A stretch of DNA of 64,000 nt from Arthrobacter_M sp030063245 (GTDB lineage Bacteria > Actinomycetota > Actinomycetes > Actinomycetales > Micrococcaceae), in assembly GCF_051131705.1 (NCBI RefSeq), contig NZ_CP180316.1, positions 2,790,001-2,854,000 on the forward strand. Reading direction: 5' to 3'. Of the stretch, positions 27,204-36,900 are shown in pieces (within the stretch, counting starts at the first letter, position 1; the number at the start of each line of letters is the position of its first letter). The notes beneath the pieces are model-generated. The model was not told the origin of the DNA. It saw only the letters and a program-made list of their open reading frames with translations, and searched no databases. The position numbers were made by a program, and so were the translations under genes.

Positions 27204-27367
27204 GCCACCAAGTATAGACCCGACTAAGTCCACGCCACTGGACAGCGCCTCGACCAACCCATACGATGTCGATCCTTCCGGCGGCCGCCGGCCTGCGCCG
27301 CCGCCGCGTGGCTGTCATCGCTCCCGGCTAAGCTGGAAGAAAACGCCTCAATGACAGGGAGAAAACA

Positions 27368-27838
27368 ATGGCAGAGCAGCTCGCCACCGGTAACGAAGCA
27401 CCTGACTTTACGCTGACCAATTCCACCGGGAAGCAGGTCTCACTGACGGACTTCCGCGGACGAAAGACGGTGCTGTACTTCTACCCGGCGGCGTCTACTC
27501 CGGGATGCACCACCGAGGCCTGCGACTTCCGGGACAACCTGAACTCACTGAAGTCCGCCGGCTACGAGGTCGTGGGCATTTCGCCCGACCCGGAAGCAAA
27601 GCTCGCCAAATTTGCCGGCGCGGAAAGCCTGAACTTCCCCCTGCTTTCCGACCAGGACCACGCCGTTGCGGAAGCCTATGGCGCCTGGGGCGAAAAGAAG
27701 AACTACGGAAAAAGCTACGAAGGCCTCATCCGCTCCACCGTCGTGCTCGACGGCGAGGGGAAGGTCAGCGTGGCCCAGTACAACGTCCGGGCCACCGGAC
27801 ACGTGGCCAAGCTGCGCCGTGACCTGGGCATCGACTGA
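27368..27838 (+). CDS. bcp: thioredoxin-dependent thiol peroxidase (Bcp/PrxQ)
   Basis: A 156-residue peroxiredoxin that reduces hydroperoxides. The peroxidatic Cys lies in 'YFYPAASTPGCTTEACDFRD', where both cysteines (C-x4-C) are present as in PrxQ with an intrahelical resolving Cys. The Thr of the active site is in the same block and the Arg in 'GLIRSTVVLDGEG'. The ATG follows AGGGAGAAAACA. Cytosolic, single-gene transcript. Confidence 0.96.
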   Translation: MAEQLATGNEAPDFTLTNSTGKQVSLTDFRGRKTVLYFYPAASTPGCTTEACDFRDNLNSLKSAGYEVVGISPDPEAKLAKFAGAESLNFPLLSDQDHAVAEAYGAWGEKKNYGKSYEGLIRSTVVLDGEGKVSVAQYNVRATGHVAKLRRDLGID

Positions 27839-27928
27839 CGAACCGCCCGGCAGATAATGCGCCGGCCAGCAGGTAGGATGGAGGCTGTTATTCACCGGAA
27901 CACAGCCACGGTCACGGCATTCCGGAAC

Positions 27929-28013
27929 GCGCGAGTGGTGAAATTGGCAGACACGCAGGATTTAGGATCCTGTACCTTCGGGTGTGCGGGTTCAAGTCCC
28001 GTCTTGCGCACCA
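27929..28013 (+). tRNA. tRNA-Leu (TAG anticodon), CCA encoded
   Basis: An 85-nt class II tRNA with a long variable arm. Acceptor GCGCGAG/CTTGCGC, anticodon stem AGGAT/ATCCT around TAG (codon CUA) and T-arm GCGGGTTCAAGTCCCGT are clear. Confidence 0.97.
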
Positions 28014-28117
28014 ACAGCATGTCCCGCTGGACGGCGTCGTGGGCGCCTCGGGCCAGTGAGCGCAGCCGAATCAACGCAGCGAACCCTCAAAGCGGCGCAC
28101 TCGGCGGGCCCGCCTGG

Positions 28118-28891
28118 TCAGCCAGCCGTCGGCAGCAGCGGCCGCAGGAGTTTTTCCATCCTGATGGCCAGATATTCGTGCCCGAGCACGCTGGGGTGGT
28201 CGCCGTCGGGACCGATCAGGGTGTCCTCCTGTCCCTTGAACCAACCGAGCTGGATCGGGTCCACAAACGGCGCGCCGGCTAAATCAGCGGCAGCGGCGAT
28301 TGTGTCCCGCACGGCCAGCAGCCCCTCGTCCGGATTGTCCTGCACCGCCGCGGGACCGACAAGCAGGATCTGCGCGTCCGGTGCCCTGCGCCGGATCACC
28401 GCCACGGTCTCCCGAACCTGGTCGCCGATCTGAGCCAGGTCCTGGCCGACGTCATTTTCCGAACCATAAACAACGACGACGGCGGCCTCCCGGATCACGG
28501 TGGCGTCGGCTTGTCCGGCAAACGGCAGATCACCGTCTCCTGGTTCCACATATCCGGCACCGTTCCGCGCGCCGTTCCTCAATTCCACATTGATCCCGTC
28601 CTGGGCAAAGTCTTGGACCAGCACGTTGGGCCAGGCAGCTTCCGCCGAGGTCTGAAAACCGGTGCTGATTGAATCCCCCAGCACCACGATGGTATCTGCC
28701 GCCGGCTGCTGCCGGGTGACCGCAACCGTCGTCGCCGGCCCGCCGCCGTCGTCCGTCGGCTGGCATGCCGTTAACAGCAGGCCGGCCAGCAGCGACAGGC
28801 ACAGCACGGCGATACCAGACAACCGGACGGGACGGATCCGCGGTTCGGGTCGGCGGGGCGGGCGCTGCGGCATACCCGGGTTCCGTTTCAT
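28118..28891 (-). CDS. SGNH/GDSL hydrolase-type lipoprotein
   Basis: A secreted lipoprotein of 257 residues. An Arg/Pro-rich N-terminus precedes the hydrophobic signal helix (about 24-42) and the lipobox 'LLLTAC'. Block I 'IVVLGDSISTG' carries the nucleophilic Ser, block III 'VVYGSENDVG' the oxyanion Asn, and block V 'DGDHPSVLGHEYLA' the Asp/His. It is therefore probably an esterase or lipase-like enzyme on the outer face of the membrane. The substrate is unknown. Confidence 0.9.
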   Translation of the reverse strand: MKRNPGMPQRPPRRPEPRIRPVRLSGIAVLCLSLLAGLLLTACQPTDDGGGPATTVAVTRQQPAADTIVVLGDSISTGFQTSAEAAWPNVLVQDFAQDGINVELRNGARNGAGYVEPGDGDLPFAGQADATVIREAAVVVVYGSENDVGQDLAQIGDQVRETVAVIRRRAPDAQILLVGPAAVQDNPDEGLLAVRDTIAAAADLAGAPFVDPIQLGWFKGQEDTLIGPDGDHPSVLGHEYLAIRMEKLLRPLLPTAG

Positions 28892-28964
28892 GCCACCACG
28901 CTAGACCCTCGCTGCCGCAGACGGACCCAGCACACCGGACATTTCCTGTGTGCGTCGCGCCGGG

Positions 28965-29224
28965 CTATCTGAAGGTGAAGGAGAAGGCCTGCAGCCCCAG
29001 GGGTGCAGCCCGGCGCGCTGCTTGGGCTTTTATCCTGGCTTCTTTCGCGGTGCGGTCCTGCACGGCGGTCGCGGCGGACGCCGCCGTGGAAGAGCCGGCG
29101 CCGCTCCGCTCCCGGGCGCTCTGGACACCGCCGGAAAAGAAGATCACCGGCAGCACCGGCAAAATGCACGGCGATATGCCGGTAATCAGGCCCCGACCAG
29201 GCCGATGAGCGCTAGCTGAACCAT
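28965..29224 (-). pseudogene. remnant of dipZ/ccdA-type cytochrome biogenesis protein N-terminus
   Basis: From an ATG at 29224 with a perfect GGAGG five to nine bases upstream, the protein reads MVQLALIGLVGA-stop; one base out of frame it continues 'GLITGISPCILPVLPVIFF' and 'SGGVQSARE', the diagnostic first helix of DipZ/CcdA proteins with the PC motif. The G tract at the shift (GGGG) is one G short. After 50 more residues it ends in a stop, while real proteins have at least six membrane helices, so it is frameshifted and truncated. It is divergent from a fasciclin-domain gene. Confidence 0.78.
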
Positions 29225-29459
29225 CCGTTCCTCCAGGGATTGACCGCCTGTCCGCACGGCGCGGCACGGGCCGGGCCTGGGCGGGCGGCTGTAAGCAATT
29301 CGCAACCGCAGCCCGCCGAGCTTGGCGGGCAGGGCGGGAAAAGAAAACTTCCAGCAGCACCCATCCGGCCGTTCGCAACCTCCGAATACCAAGTGAGACC
29401 CCGACCACACGGCGAGTGCTGAATACCCGGACCATCGACTGACCTACAGGAGTATTGCC

Positions 29460-30131
29460 ATGGCACTGAAGAAGCGCACCTCAGTCGCTTTCCTCTCGCT
29501 GACCGCCGTGTCCATGCTGGCCCTGTCGGCCTGTGGCGGCAGCACCGCCGCATCAGGGGCGTCAGGTGCGGCCGGGTCCGGCTCCTTGGGCATGACGTCG
29601 TCGGCCGCGAGGTCCGGCTCGATGACCACGGCAAATCCGGCCGCCGATCTGGTTGGTCCGGGCTGCGCTGCCTACGCCGCACAGGTTCCCACCGGGGCCG
29701 GCTCCGTCAACGGCATGACCGCTGATCCAGTCGCCGTCGCGGCCTCCAACAATCCACTGCTGACCACGCTGACCGCCGCCGTCTCCGGCAAGCTCAACCC
29801 CAAGGTTGATCTGGTCAGCACGCTCGATGGTTCCGAGTTCACCGTCTTCGCCCCAGTGGACTCCGCGTTCGCCAAGCTCGATCCGGCCACACTGGAGTCG
29901 TTGAAGACCAACGACGCGACGCTGAGCAAGATCCTCACCTACCACGTGCTGCCCGGGCAGATCACCCCGGACAAGCTGTCCGGCGAGCACAAGACGGTGG
30001 AAGGCGGCACGGTGACGGTGACCGGAAGCAAGGATGATTTGAAGATCGACGGCGCCAACGTGATCTGCGGCGGCGTCCACACAGCCAATGCCACGGTCTA
30101 CCTGATCGATTCGGTGCTCTCACCGAAGTAA
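29460..30131 (+). CDS. fasciclin (FAS1) domain lipoprotein, MPT70/MPT83-like
   Basis: A 223-residue secreted protein. The signal peptide ends in lipobox 'LALSAC', followed by a Gly/Ser/Ala-rich spacer (about 25-60). The FAS1 domain then has both hallmarks: H1 'EFTVFAPVDSAFAKLD' and H2 'LTYHVLPGQITPDKL', ending 'GGVHTANATVYLIDSVL'. Such proteins are cell-surface adhesive or ligand-binding proteins. AGGAG precedes the ATG. In mycobacteria mpt70 and mpt83 flank dipZ, and here a dipZ remnant lies next to it in divergent orientation, so the locus resembles a decayed version of that cluster. Confidence 0.93.
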   Translation: MALKKRTSVAFLSLTAVSMLALSACGGSTAASGASGAAGSGSLGMTSSAARSGSMTTANPAADLVGPGCAAYAAQVPTGAGSVNGMTADPVAVAASNNPLLTTLTAAVSGKLNPKVDLVSTLDGSEFTVFAPVDSAFAKLDPATLESLKTNDATLSKILTYHVLPGQITPDKLSGEHKTVEGGTVTVTGSKDDLKIDGANVICGGVHTANATVYLIDSVLSPK

Positions 30132-30162
30132 AGCTCCCCGACCGGCTGCTCAGAACCGGCAG

Positions 30163-30356
30163 GGGGAAAGCGGGCGGGCGTTCGGACTGCCGAGTCCGGC
30201 GCCCACTCGTCCTGTACCCGGCGCGGGGAAAGCGGGCCGGTGTCCGGACCGACGAGTCCGGACACCTGCTCGGCCTGCGCCCGGTTTTGCGGGGAAAGCG
30301 GGCGGGTGTCCGGACCGACGGGTCCGGGCGCCCGCTCGTCCTGCGCCCGGTTCCGC
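30163..30356. repeat. three tandem 62-66 bp units, each with an internal hairpin
   Basis: Units start with GGGGAAAGCGGGC at 30163, 30225 and 30291. Each contains an inverted repeat (in unit 2 GTCCGG...CCGGAC) and ends with a CCTGCGCCCGG-like block. They fill the gap between the fasciclin stop and the peptide-binding protein. Unit 1 could end the fasciclin transcript. The rest of the 430-bp gap shows no gene. Confidence 0.82.
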
Positions 30357-30561
30357 TGGTACAGCGGAACGATCCGGGAGATTGCCGGGCACCAGCTGGG
30401 AATCGGCTAACGATCCGGTAACCGCCCCCGCAATTGCCGTGCCGCCGCCCGGGACCGTGCCGGATGGTCAACTAGACTGGAAAGTTCTGCGGACATACCT
30501 TCGCAGTCTTGTAGGTGTTGCCGGACAACAGGGGCGCGCCGGGAACGGGTCAGTGCCGAAA

Positions 30562-32241
30562 ATGTTGGGTCAGGAAGTGGTGTCTGTAGTGCGTCGGAAG
30601 GCTCCTTTGCGGACAGCGGTGAAGACAGCAGCGGCCCTGCTGGCCCTCTCCCTCTCGGCCTGCACGGCGCAGCCGGCACCGGCACCCTCCAGCAGCGCCC
30701 CGGCGGCAATGGCGACCTTCAATTTCGGCACCGGCGCCGATCCGATGGGGCTGGATCCGGCGCTGGAATTGGATTCCGAGTCCTTCCGGGTAACCCGGCA
30801 GGTGCTGGAAGGTCTGGTCACCGTGGATGCCACCACCGGAGCACCGGCACCGAGCCTGGCGACCAGCTGGCAGGAACTTCAGGACGGCCTGGCCTACTCC
30901 TTCAAACTCCGACAGAACGTGACCTTCCAGGACGGCACAGCACTTGACGCCGCCGCGGTCTGCACCAATTTCAACAGATGGTTCACGCTGCCCGCGGCCC
31001 TCCGCGGCGGCGGCAACAGCACCGCCTTCAAGCAGATTTTCAATGCCTTCTCGGATGACGCGAAGAATTCCGTGTTCAAAAGCTGCACCGCCGCGGGCCC
31101 GTCCGACGTCACGATCGAGCTCAACTCGCGGCTGAGCGGCTTCGTGCAGGCCATGACGCTGCCTTCCTTTGCCATCTCGTCGCCCGCGGCCCTGACCTCC
31201 ATGACTGCGGACACTCTCACCGCCTCGGTCTCCGGGCACCCGGTCTCCGCCTACGGTCAGCATCCGGTCGGGACGGGTCCGTTCCGGTTCACCTCGTGGC
31301 AAAACGGCAAGGTCACGCTCAGCGCGAATCAGAACTACTGGGGCACCAAGGGCGAGATTGGCGTCCTCAACTTCATCACCTACGACCAGCCGCAGATCCG
31401 GCTGCAGGCGCTCGAAGACGGCACCATTGACGGCTACGACCCGGTGACCCCGGGCGATTTTGACGCGCTGGTCAAAAACGGCGAGCAGATCCTGCAGCGC
31501 GATCCGTTTTCGGTGATGTACCTGGGCATCAACCAGGCGATGCCGGTGATGGCGGACGTCAAAGTCCGTCAGGCAATTGCCACCGCGATCGACAAGCAGA
31601 GCCTCATCAAGGCGTTCTTCATTGACGGCAGCCAGGCGACGTCCCAGTTCATCCCGCCCAAGCTCAGCGGCTTCAACAATGCGGTGACCGGTTACGGCTA
31701 CGACCAGGACAAGGCCCGTAAGCTGCTCGCCGAGTCGAGCTACAAGGGCGAGCCCATCACGTTCTACTACCCGACAAATGTCACGCGCACCTACCTCCCC
31801 ACCCCGGAGAAGGTGTACGCCGAAATCGCCCGCCAGCTCACGGCCGTCGGCTTTAACATCAAGCCGGTGCCCGTTCCATGGTCTGACGACTATCTGGGCA
31901 AGGTCACCGGCCCCGGCGACCACGCGCTGGACCTGATGGGCTGGAACGGCGGCTATGCTGACCCGGACAATTTTGTGGGTCCGCTTTTCGGAACCCCAAA
32001 CGGCGAATTCGGCTCCCATGACCCGCAGCTGATCAGCAAGATTGACCGCGCCCGGATGTTGCCCAACGGACCGGACCGCAACGACGCTTACCAGTCCGTC
32101 AACACGCAGATTGTGCAGACCGTTCCCGCGGTGCCGATCGCCTTTCCGATCTCGGCGGTGGCCCTGTCCAACAAGGTGGCAACGTATCCCGTCAGCCCGG
32201 TGCTCAATGAGGTGTTTAATCAGATCAAACTGGCCAAATAG
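30562..32241 (+). CDS. ABC transporter substrate-binding lipoprotein (family 5)
   Basis: A 559-residue extracellular solute-binding protein of the dipeptide/oligopeptide/nickel class (SBP_bac_5). The signal peptide ends in lipobox 'SLSAC' at about residue 32. The family pattern follows: 'MGLDPALELDSESFRVTRQVLEGLV', 'SWQELQDGLAYSFKLRQNVTFQDG', 'VGTGPFRFTSW', 'VRQAIATAIDKQSL'. The start is uncertain: the ATG at 30562 is used, and a GTG nine codons later has AGGAAG upstream. No permease or ATPase genes adjoin, so it is an orphan binding protein that must use a transporter encoded elsewhere. Confidence 0.92.
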   Translation: MLGQEVVSVVRRKAPLRTAVKTAAALLALSLSACTAQPAPAPSSSAPAAMATFNFGTGADPMGLDPALELDSESFRVTRQVLEGLVTVDATTGAPAPSLATSWQELQDGLAYSFKLRQNVTFQDGTALDAAAVCTNFNRWFTLPAALRGGGNSTAFKQIFNAFSDDAKNSVFKSCTAAGPSDVTIELNSRLSGFVQAMTLPSFAISSPAALTSMTADTLTASVSGHPVSAYGQHPVGTGPFRFTSWQNGKVTLSANQNYWGTKGEIGVLNFITYDQPQIRLQALEDGTIDGYDPVTPGDFDALVKNGEQILQRDPFSVMYLGINQAMPVMADVKVRQAIATAIDKQSLIKAFFIDGSQATSQFIPPKLSGFNNAVTGYGYDQDKARKLLAESSYKGEPITFYYPTNVTRTYLPTPEKVYAEIARQLTAVGFNIKPVPVPWSDDYLGKVTGPGDHALDLMGWNGGYADPDNFVGPLFGTPNGEFGSHDPQLISKIDRARMLPNGPDRNDAYQSVNTQIVQTVPAVPIAFPISAVALSNKVATYPVSPVLNEVFNQIKLAK

Positions 32242-32358
32242 CATCCGCCGGACCCACCGGGCTCCGACCGGGCAGCGACGCTGAGCGCTCAATTTCAGCA
32301 ACCACTCCCCGGCGCGATACGCTTCAAACGCCAGGACCGCCGCTACCGGAGATGGACC

Positions 32359-33888
32359 GTGACTTTCATTTCAGAGACTCAAGACGCTGACGTTGTTCTC
32401 ATCGGAGGCGGCATCATGAGCAGCACCCTCGGGGTATTGCTCAAACAACTCGAACCCGGCTGGAAGATCGCGCTCTTTGAGCGCCTCGACCGCGCGGGCA
32501 CGGAAAGTTCCGACCCGTGGAACAATGCGGGCACCGGCCACTCCGCCCTGTGCGAGCTGAATTACACGCCGCAGGCCACGGACGGCTCGGTGGATCCGGC
32601 CAAGGCCATTGGCATCAACGAGCAGTTCCAGCTCTCCCGCCAGTTCTGGTCACATCTGGTGACCAACTCGATGATCGGCTCGCCGCGGAAGTTCATCAAC
32701 ACGGTCCCGCACATGAGCTTCGTCACCGGCGAGGATAATGTGAAGTTCCTGCGCACCCGTTACGAAGCCCTCAAGCCGAATCCGCTGTTTTCCAGCCTGC
32801 AGTACAGCGAGGATCATGCGGAGATTGCCGGCTGGGCCCCGCTGGTCATGAAGGGCCGGCCCGCCGGGCAGAAACTTGCCGCCACGCGCGCCGCCGAGGG
32901 CACCGACGTCGACTTCGGCACGCTCACCCGCGACCTGGTCGGATACCTTTCCGAGAACGACGTCGAGGTCAACTACGGCACGGACGTCACTGACGTCCAC
33001 CGCGGCAGCGACGGCCGCTGGGACATTTCGCTCAAGCACCCATCCTCCGGCGAGCACGGGAAAATCAGGGCGAAGTTCGTTTTCATCGGCGGCGGCGGCG
33101 GCGCCCTGCAGCTGTTGCAGGCCTCCGGCATCCCGCAGGGCAAGGGCTTCGGCGGCTTTCCCGTGTCCGGACAGTTTTTCCGCTGCACCGATCAGGAGAT
33201 TGTCTCCCAGCTAAGCGCCAAGGTCTACGGCCAAGCGTCGGTGGGGGCACCGCCGATGTCCGTGCCGCACCTGGACACCCGCTATGTCAACGGACAGCGC
33301 TCCCTGATGTTCGGCCCGTACGCCGGCTTCTCCACCAAATTCCTCAAGACCAGCTCGCTGCTGGACCTGCCGCTGTCCATCCGGCCCTCCAACCTGGTGC
33401 CAATGCTCGCCGTCGGCAAGGACAACCTTTCCCTGGTCAAGTACCTGGTCTCCGAGGTGGTCAAGAACCGGTCGTCGAAGGTGGAGGCGCTGCAGGAGTA
33501 CTTCCCGACGGCCGACGGCGGCGACTGGGAACTGATTACCGCCGGCCAGCGTGTACAGATCATCAAGAAGGACGCCAAGAAGGGCGGCGTGCTGCAGTTC
33601 GGCACCGAGGTCATCACCTCGGCGGACGGCTCGATCAGCGCCCTGCTCGGTGCCTCCCCGGGCGCCTCCACCGCCGTACCAATCATGCTGGAGCTGCTGC
33701 AGCGGTGTTTCCCGCGTAAGTTCAAGCTGGAATGGCAGGATTCGCTGCGGGACATGATGCCCACGCTGGGCACCAAGCTCAACGAGAATCCCGAACTGGC
33801 GGCCGACACGATGGCCAGGACGGCCGCGGCCCTGCAGCTGGATGCCCCGAGCCTGGATCCGCAGACATTGGACACGCAAGGCGCCTGA
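32359..33888 (+). CDS. mqo: malate:quinone oxidoreductase
   Basis: Membrane-peripheral FAD enzyme (509 residues) that oxidises malate to oxaloacetate and passes electrons to quinone. FAD-binding 'ADVVLIGGGIMSSTLGVLL' and the highly specific 'WNNAGTGHSALCELNYTP' are present, as are 'FVFIGGGGGALQLLQ' and the C-terminal 'SPGASTAVPIMLELL'. The start is a GTG preceded by GGAG. It is probably a single-gene unit, and 55 bp separate it from the RND gene. Confidence 0.98.
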   Translation: MTFISETQDADVVLIGGGIMSSTLGVLLKQLEPGWKIALFERLDRAGTESSDPWNNAGTGHSALCELNYTPQATDGSVDPAKAIGINEQFQLSRQFWSHLVTNSMIGSPRKFINTVPHMSFVTGEDNVKFLRTRYEALKPNPLFSSLQYSEDHAEIAGWAPLVMKGRPAGQKLAATRAAEGTDVDFGTLTRDLVGYLSENDVEVNYGTDVTDVHRGSDGRWDISLKHPSSGEHGKIRAKFVFIGGGGGALQLLQASGIPQGKGFGGFPVSGQFFRCTDQEIVSQLSAKVYGQASVGAPPMSVPHLDTRYVNGQRSLMFGPYAGFSTKFLKTSSLLDLPLSIRPSNLVPMLAVGKDNLSLVKYLVSEVVKNRSSKVEALQEYFPTADGGDWELITAGQRVQIIKKDAKKGGVLQFGTEVITSADGSISALLGASPGASTAVPIMLELLQRCFPRKFKLEWQDSLRDMMPTLGTKLNENPELAADTMARTAAALQLDAPSLDPQTLDTQGA

Positions 33889-33943
33889 CTTGCGCGGCAT
33901 GGTTCCCTCCGGCGAAACAGGCCTGGACACATCGGAGTACTGA

Positions 33944-36900
33944 ATGTTCCGCTTGGCTCAGCTCTCGCTCGGCAACCGGGCACTGATCGCGCTGATCACG
34001 ATCTTCGCCGTCGTTTTCGGCGTGATTACGCTCGGCTCGCTGAAGCAGGAACTCATTCCCTCGATCGAGTTCCCGCAGATCACCGTGATCACGTCCATGC
34101 CCGGGTCCTCCCCTGAGGTGGTGGACAAGCAGATCAGCGAGCCACTGGAGACCGCGCTGAACGCCGTCGAGGGCCTGGAATCCAGCACCTCGGTGTCGCG
34201 CAACGGTGTGTCCAGCATCAATCTGGCCTTCGCCTACGGCACCAACATGGACCGGGCGCGGAACCAGATCGACAGGGCCATCTCCAACTCCCGGCAGATA
34301 CTGCCGGATAAGGCCGAACCGCAGGCCATCGCCGGGAACATCAGCGATTTTCCGATCGTCTTCCTGGCAGTGTCCTCGGATAAGTCACTCAGCGAGCTGA
34401 ATTCGGACCTGCAGCGGCTGGTGGTGCCCAAATTTCTCAAAATCGACGGCGTCCGCGGCGCCGATGTGACCGGCGCCAACTCCCAGCACATCGCGATCCT
34501 GCCGGAGCCGGGGAAACTCACGGCTGCCGGCATTCCGGTGACGGCGATCAGCGACGCGTTGAAAAACAACGGCACGCTGGTGCCTGCCGGGACGCTGACC
34601 GAGGACGGGAAATCCCTGTCCGTGCAGATCGGCAGCCCGGTTGACTCCCTGGATGCGATCAAATCCCTGCCGCTGGCCGGGCCCAAAGGTGCTGCAGCTC
34701 CAGCCGCCGGTGCGGCCACTGGAGGTGCCCCGGCCACGGGCACTCCGGTGACCATTGGCGCCGTCGCCAGCGTTGCCCTGGCCGATGACACCACCACGTC
34801 CATCACGCGCACCAACGGCAAACCGACGCTGGCCCTGTCCGTGACCAAGAAGCCGGCGGCGGACACGGTGTCGGTGTCGCACCAGATTCAGGCGCAGCTG
34901 CCGGAACTGCAGGCCTCGCTCGGTGCCAACGCGAAGTTCACCACGGTGCTGGACCAGGCCCCCTTCATTGAAAAATCGATCAGGGACCTCGCCACCGAGG
35001 GGCTGCTGGGACTGGCCTTCGCCGTCGTCGTTATTCTGCTTTTCCTGCTGTCCGTTCGCTCCACGCTGGTGACGGCGATCTCCATCCCGCTGTCGCTGCT
35101 GATCACCTTTATCGGGTTGCGGGCGACCGGATATTCGCTCAATATCCTCACCCTGGGCGCGCTGACGATAGCGATCGGGCGGGTGGTGGATGACTCGATT
35201 GTGGTGATTGAGAACATCAAACGGCACCTGAGCTATGGGGAGGACAAGCAGACAGCGATCATGGCCGCGATCCGCGAGGTGGCCGGGGCCGTGACCGCGT
35301 CCACGCTGACCACGGTGGCGGTGTTCCTGCCGATCGCGTTTGTCGGCAGCATCGCCGGGGAGCTGTTCCGGCCGTTTGCGCTCACCGTCACGATCGCCCT
35401 GCTCGCGTCGCTGGCCGTCTCGCTGACGATCGTGCCGGTGCTGGCGTACTGGTTCCTGAAGTCTCCGGCCGTGGCGCACGACGACGGCGGCGCGCTGAGC
35501 GGGAAGGCCCTGCTGGCGGTGGTGGAGGACAAGGAACGCAAGAGCCCGCTGCAGCGCGGGTACCTGCCGATTCTGACGACGACGCAAAAGCACCCGGTGA
35601 TCACGCTGGTGGCCGGCGGCATCATTCTGCTGGCGACCCTGGCGATGACACCGCTGTTGCCGACCAATCTGCTGGGCAACAGCGGCCAGAACAGCCTCTC
35701 GGTTACGCAGAAGCTGCCGCCGGGCACCAGCCTTGCCGGCACCTCCGATGCTGCCGGGAAGGTGGAAGATGCGCTCAAGGGCATCACCGGGATCAAGGAC
35801 GTCCAGGTCACCATCGGCAACGCGACCGGCGGTTTCAGCGCCCTTTTTTCCGCCGGCGCTTCCAGTGCTTCTTTTCAGGTGGTCACGGACGAAAAAGCCG
35901 ATCAGACCGAATTGATGGACACCGTCCGGAACCGGCTGAAGGAGATTACCGATGCCGGGACGGTCAGCGTCGGCTCTTCCTCGGGGGGCTTCGGAACCTC
36001 CAATACGGTGGACATCAATATCAAGGCCTCCAGCTCCACTGATCTGAAGACCGCCAGCGACAAGACCGCAGCGGCCATGGCCGGCCTGCCGGGCGCCGGC
36101 GAGATCGCCGCCAACCTCTCCACCTCGCAGCCGGTGGTCCAGGTCAGTGTGGACCGGGCCAAGGCGGTGGCCGCGGGGCTCAATGAACAGCAGGTGGCCG
36201 GTGTCCTGGCTTCCACCCTTTCGCCGCTGCCGGGCGGGACCGTGCGGATCGATACCACGGACTACCAGGTGCAGATTGGGACCGGCACCGGGTTTGCGAG
36301 CATCGACCAGCTGCGCGCCGTGCAGCTGCCCACCGCCTCCGGTGCGGTGACCCTGGCCAGTGTGGCGACGGTGGAACAGGTTCAGGCGCCGGTCTCCATC
36401 ACCAGTTCCAACGGCCAGCGCAGCGCCCGCGTGTCGATCACTCCCACGGGGAACAACCTCGGCACTCTCAGCGCGGACGTCAAAAACCGGCTTGCCGCCG
36501 TCGACCTTCCGGCCGGGGCAACCGCGGTGATCGGCGGCGCCACGACGCAGCAAACGGAGTCCTTCAACCAGCTCGGGCTGGCCCTGCTGGCGGCCATCGC
36601 CATTGTCTACATCATCATGGTGGCCGCCTTCAAATCGCTGATCCAGCCCTTGATCCTGCTGGTCTCCATTCCGTTCGCGGCCACCGGCGCCATCCTGCTG
36701 CTGCTCATTTCCGGGGTGCCGCTGGGCCTGCCGTCGCTGATCGGCATGCTCATGCTGGTGGGGATCGTGGTCACGAACGCGATTGTGCTCATCGACCTGA
36801 TCAACCAGTACCGCAGACCCTCCGGCGACCGGGCGGCCATGAGCGTGGCCGACGCCATTGAGCACGGCGCGCGCCAGCGGTTGCGGCCGATCCTGATGAC

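Noticed and set aside
30163..30356. CRISPR-like array
   Set aside because: The units are contiguous, imperfect and without unique spacers of uniform size, and no cas genes are nearby.
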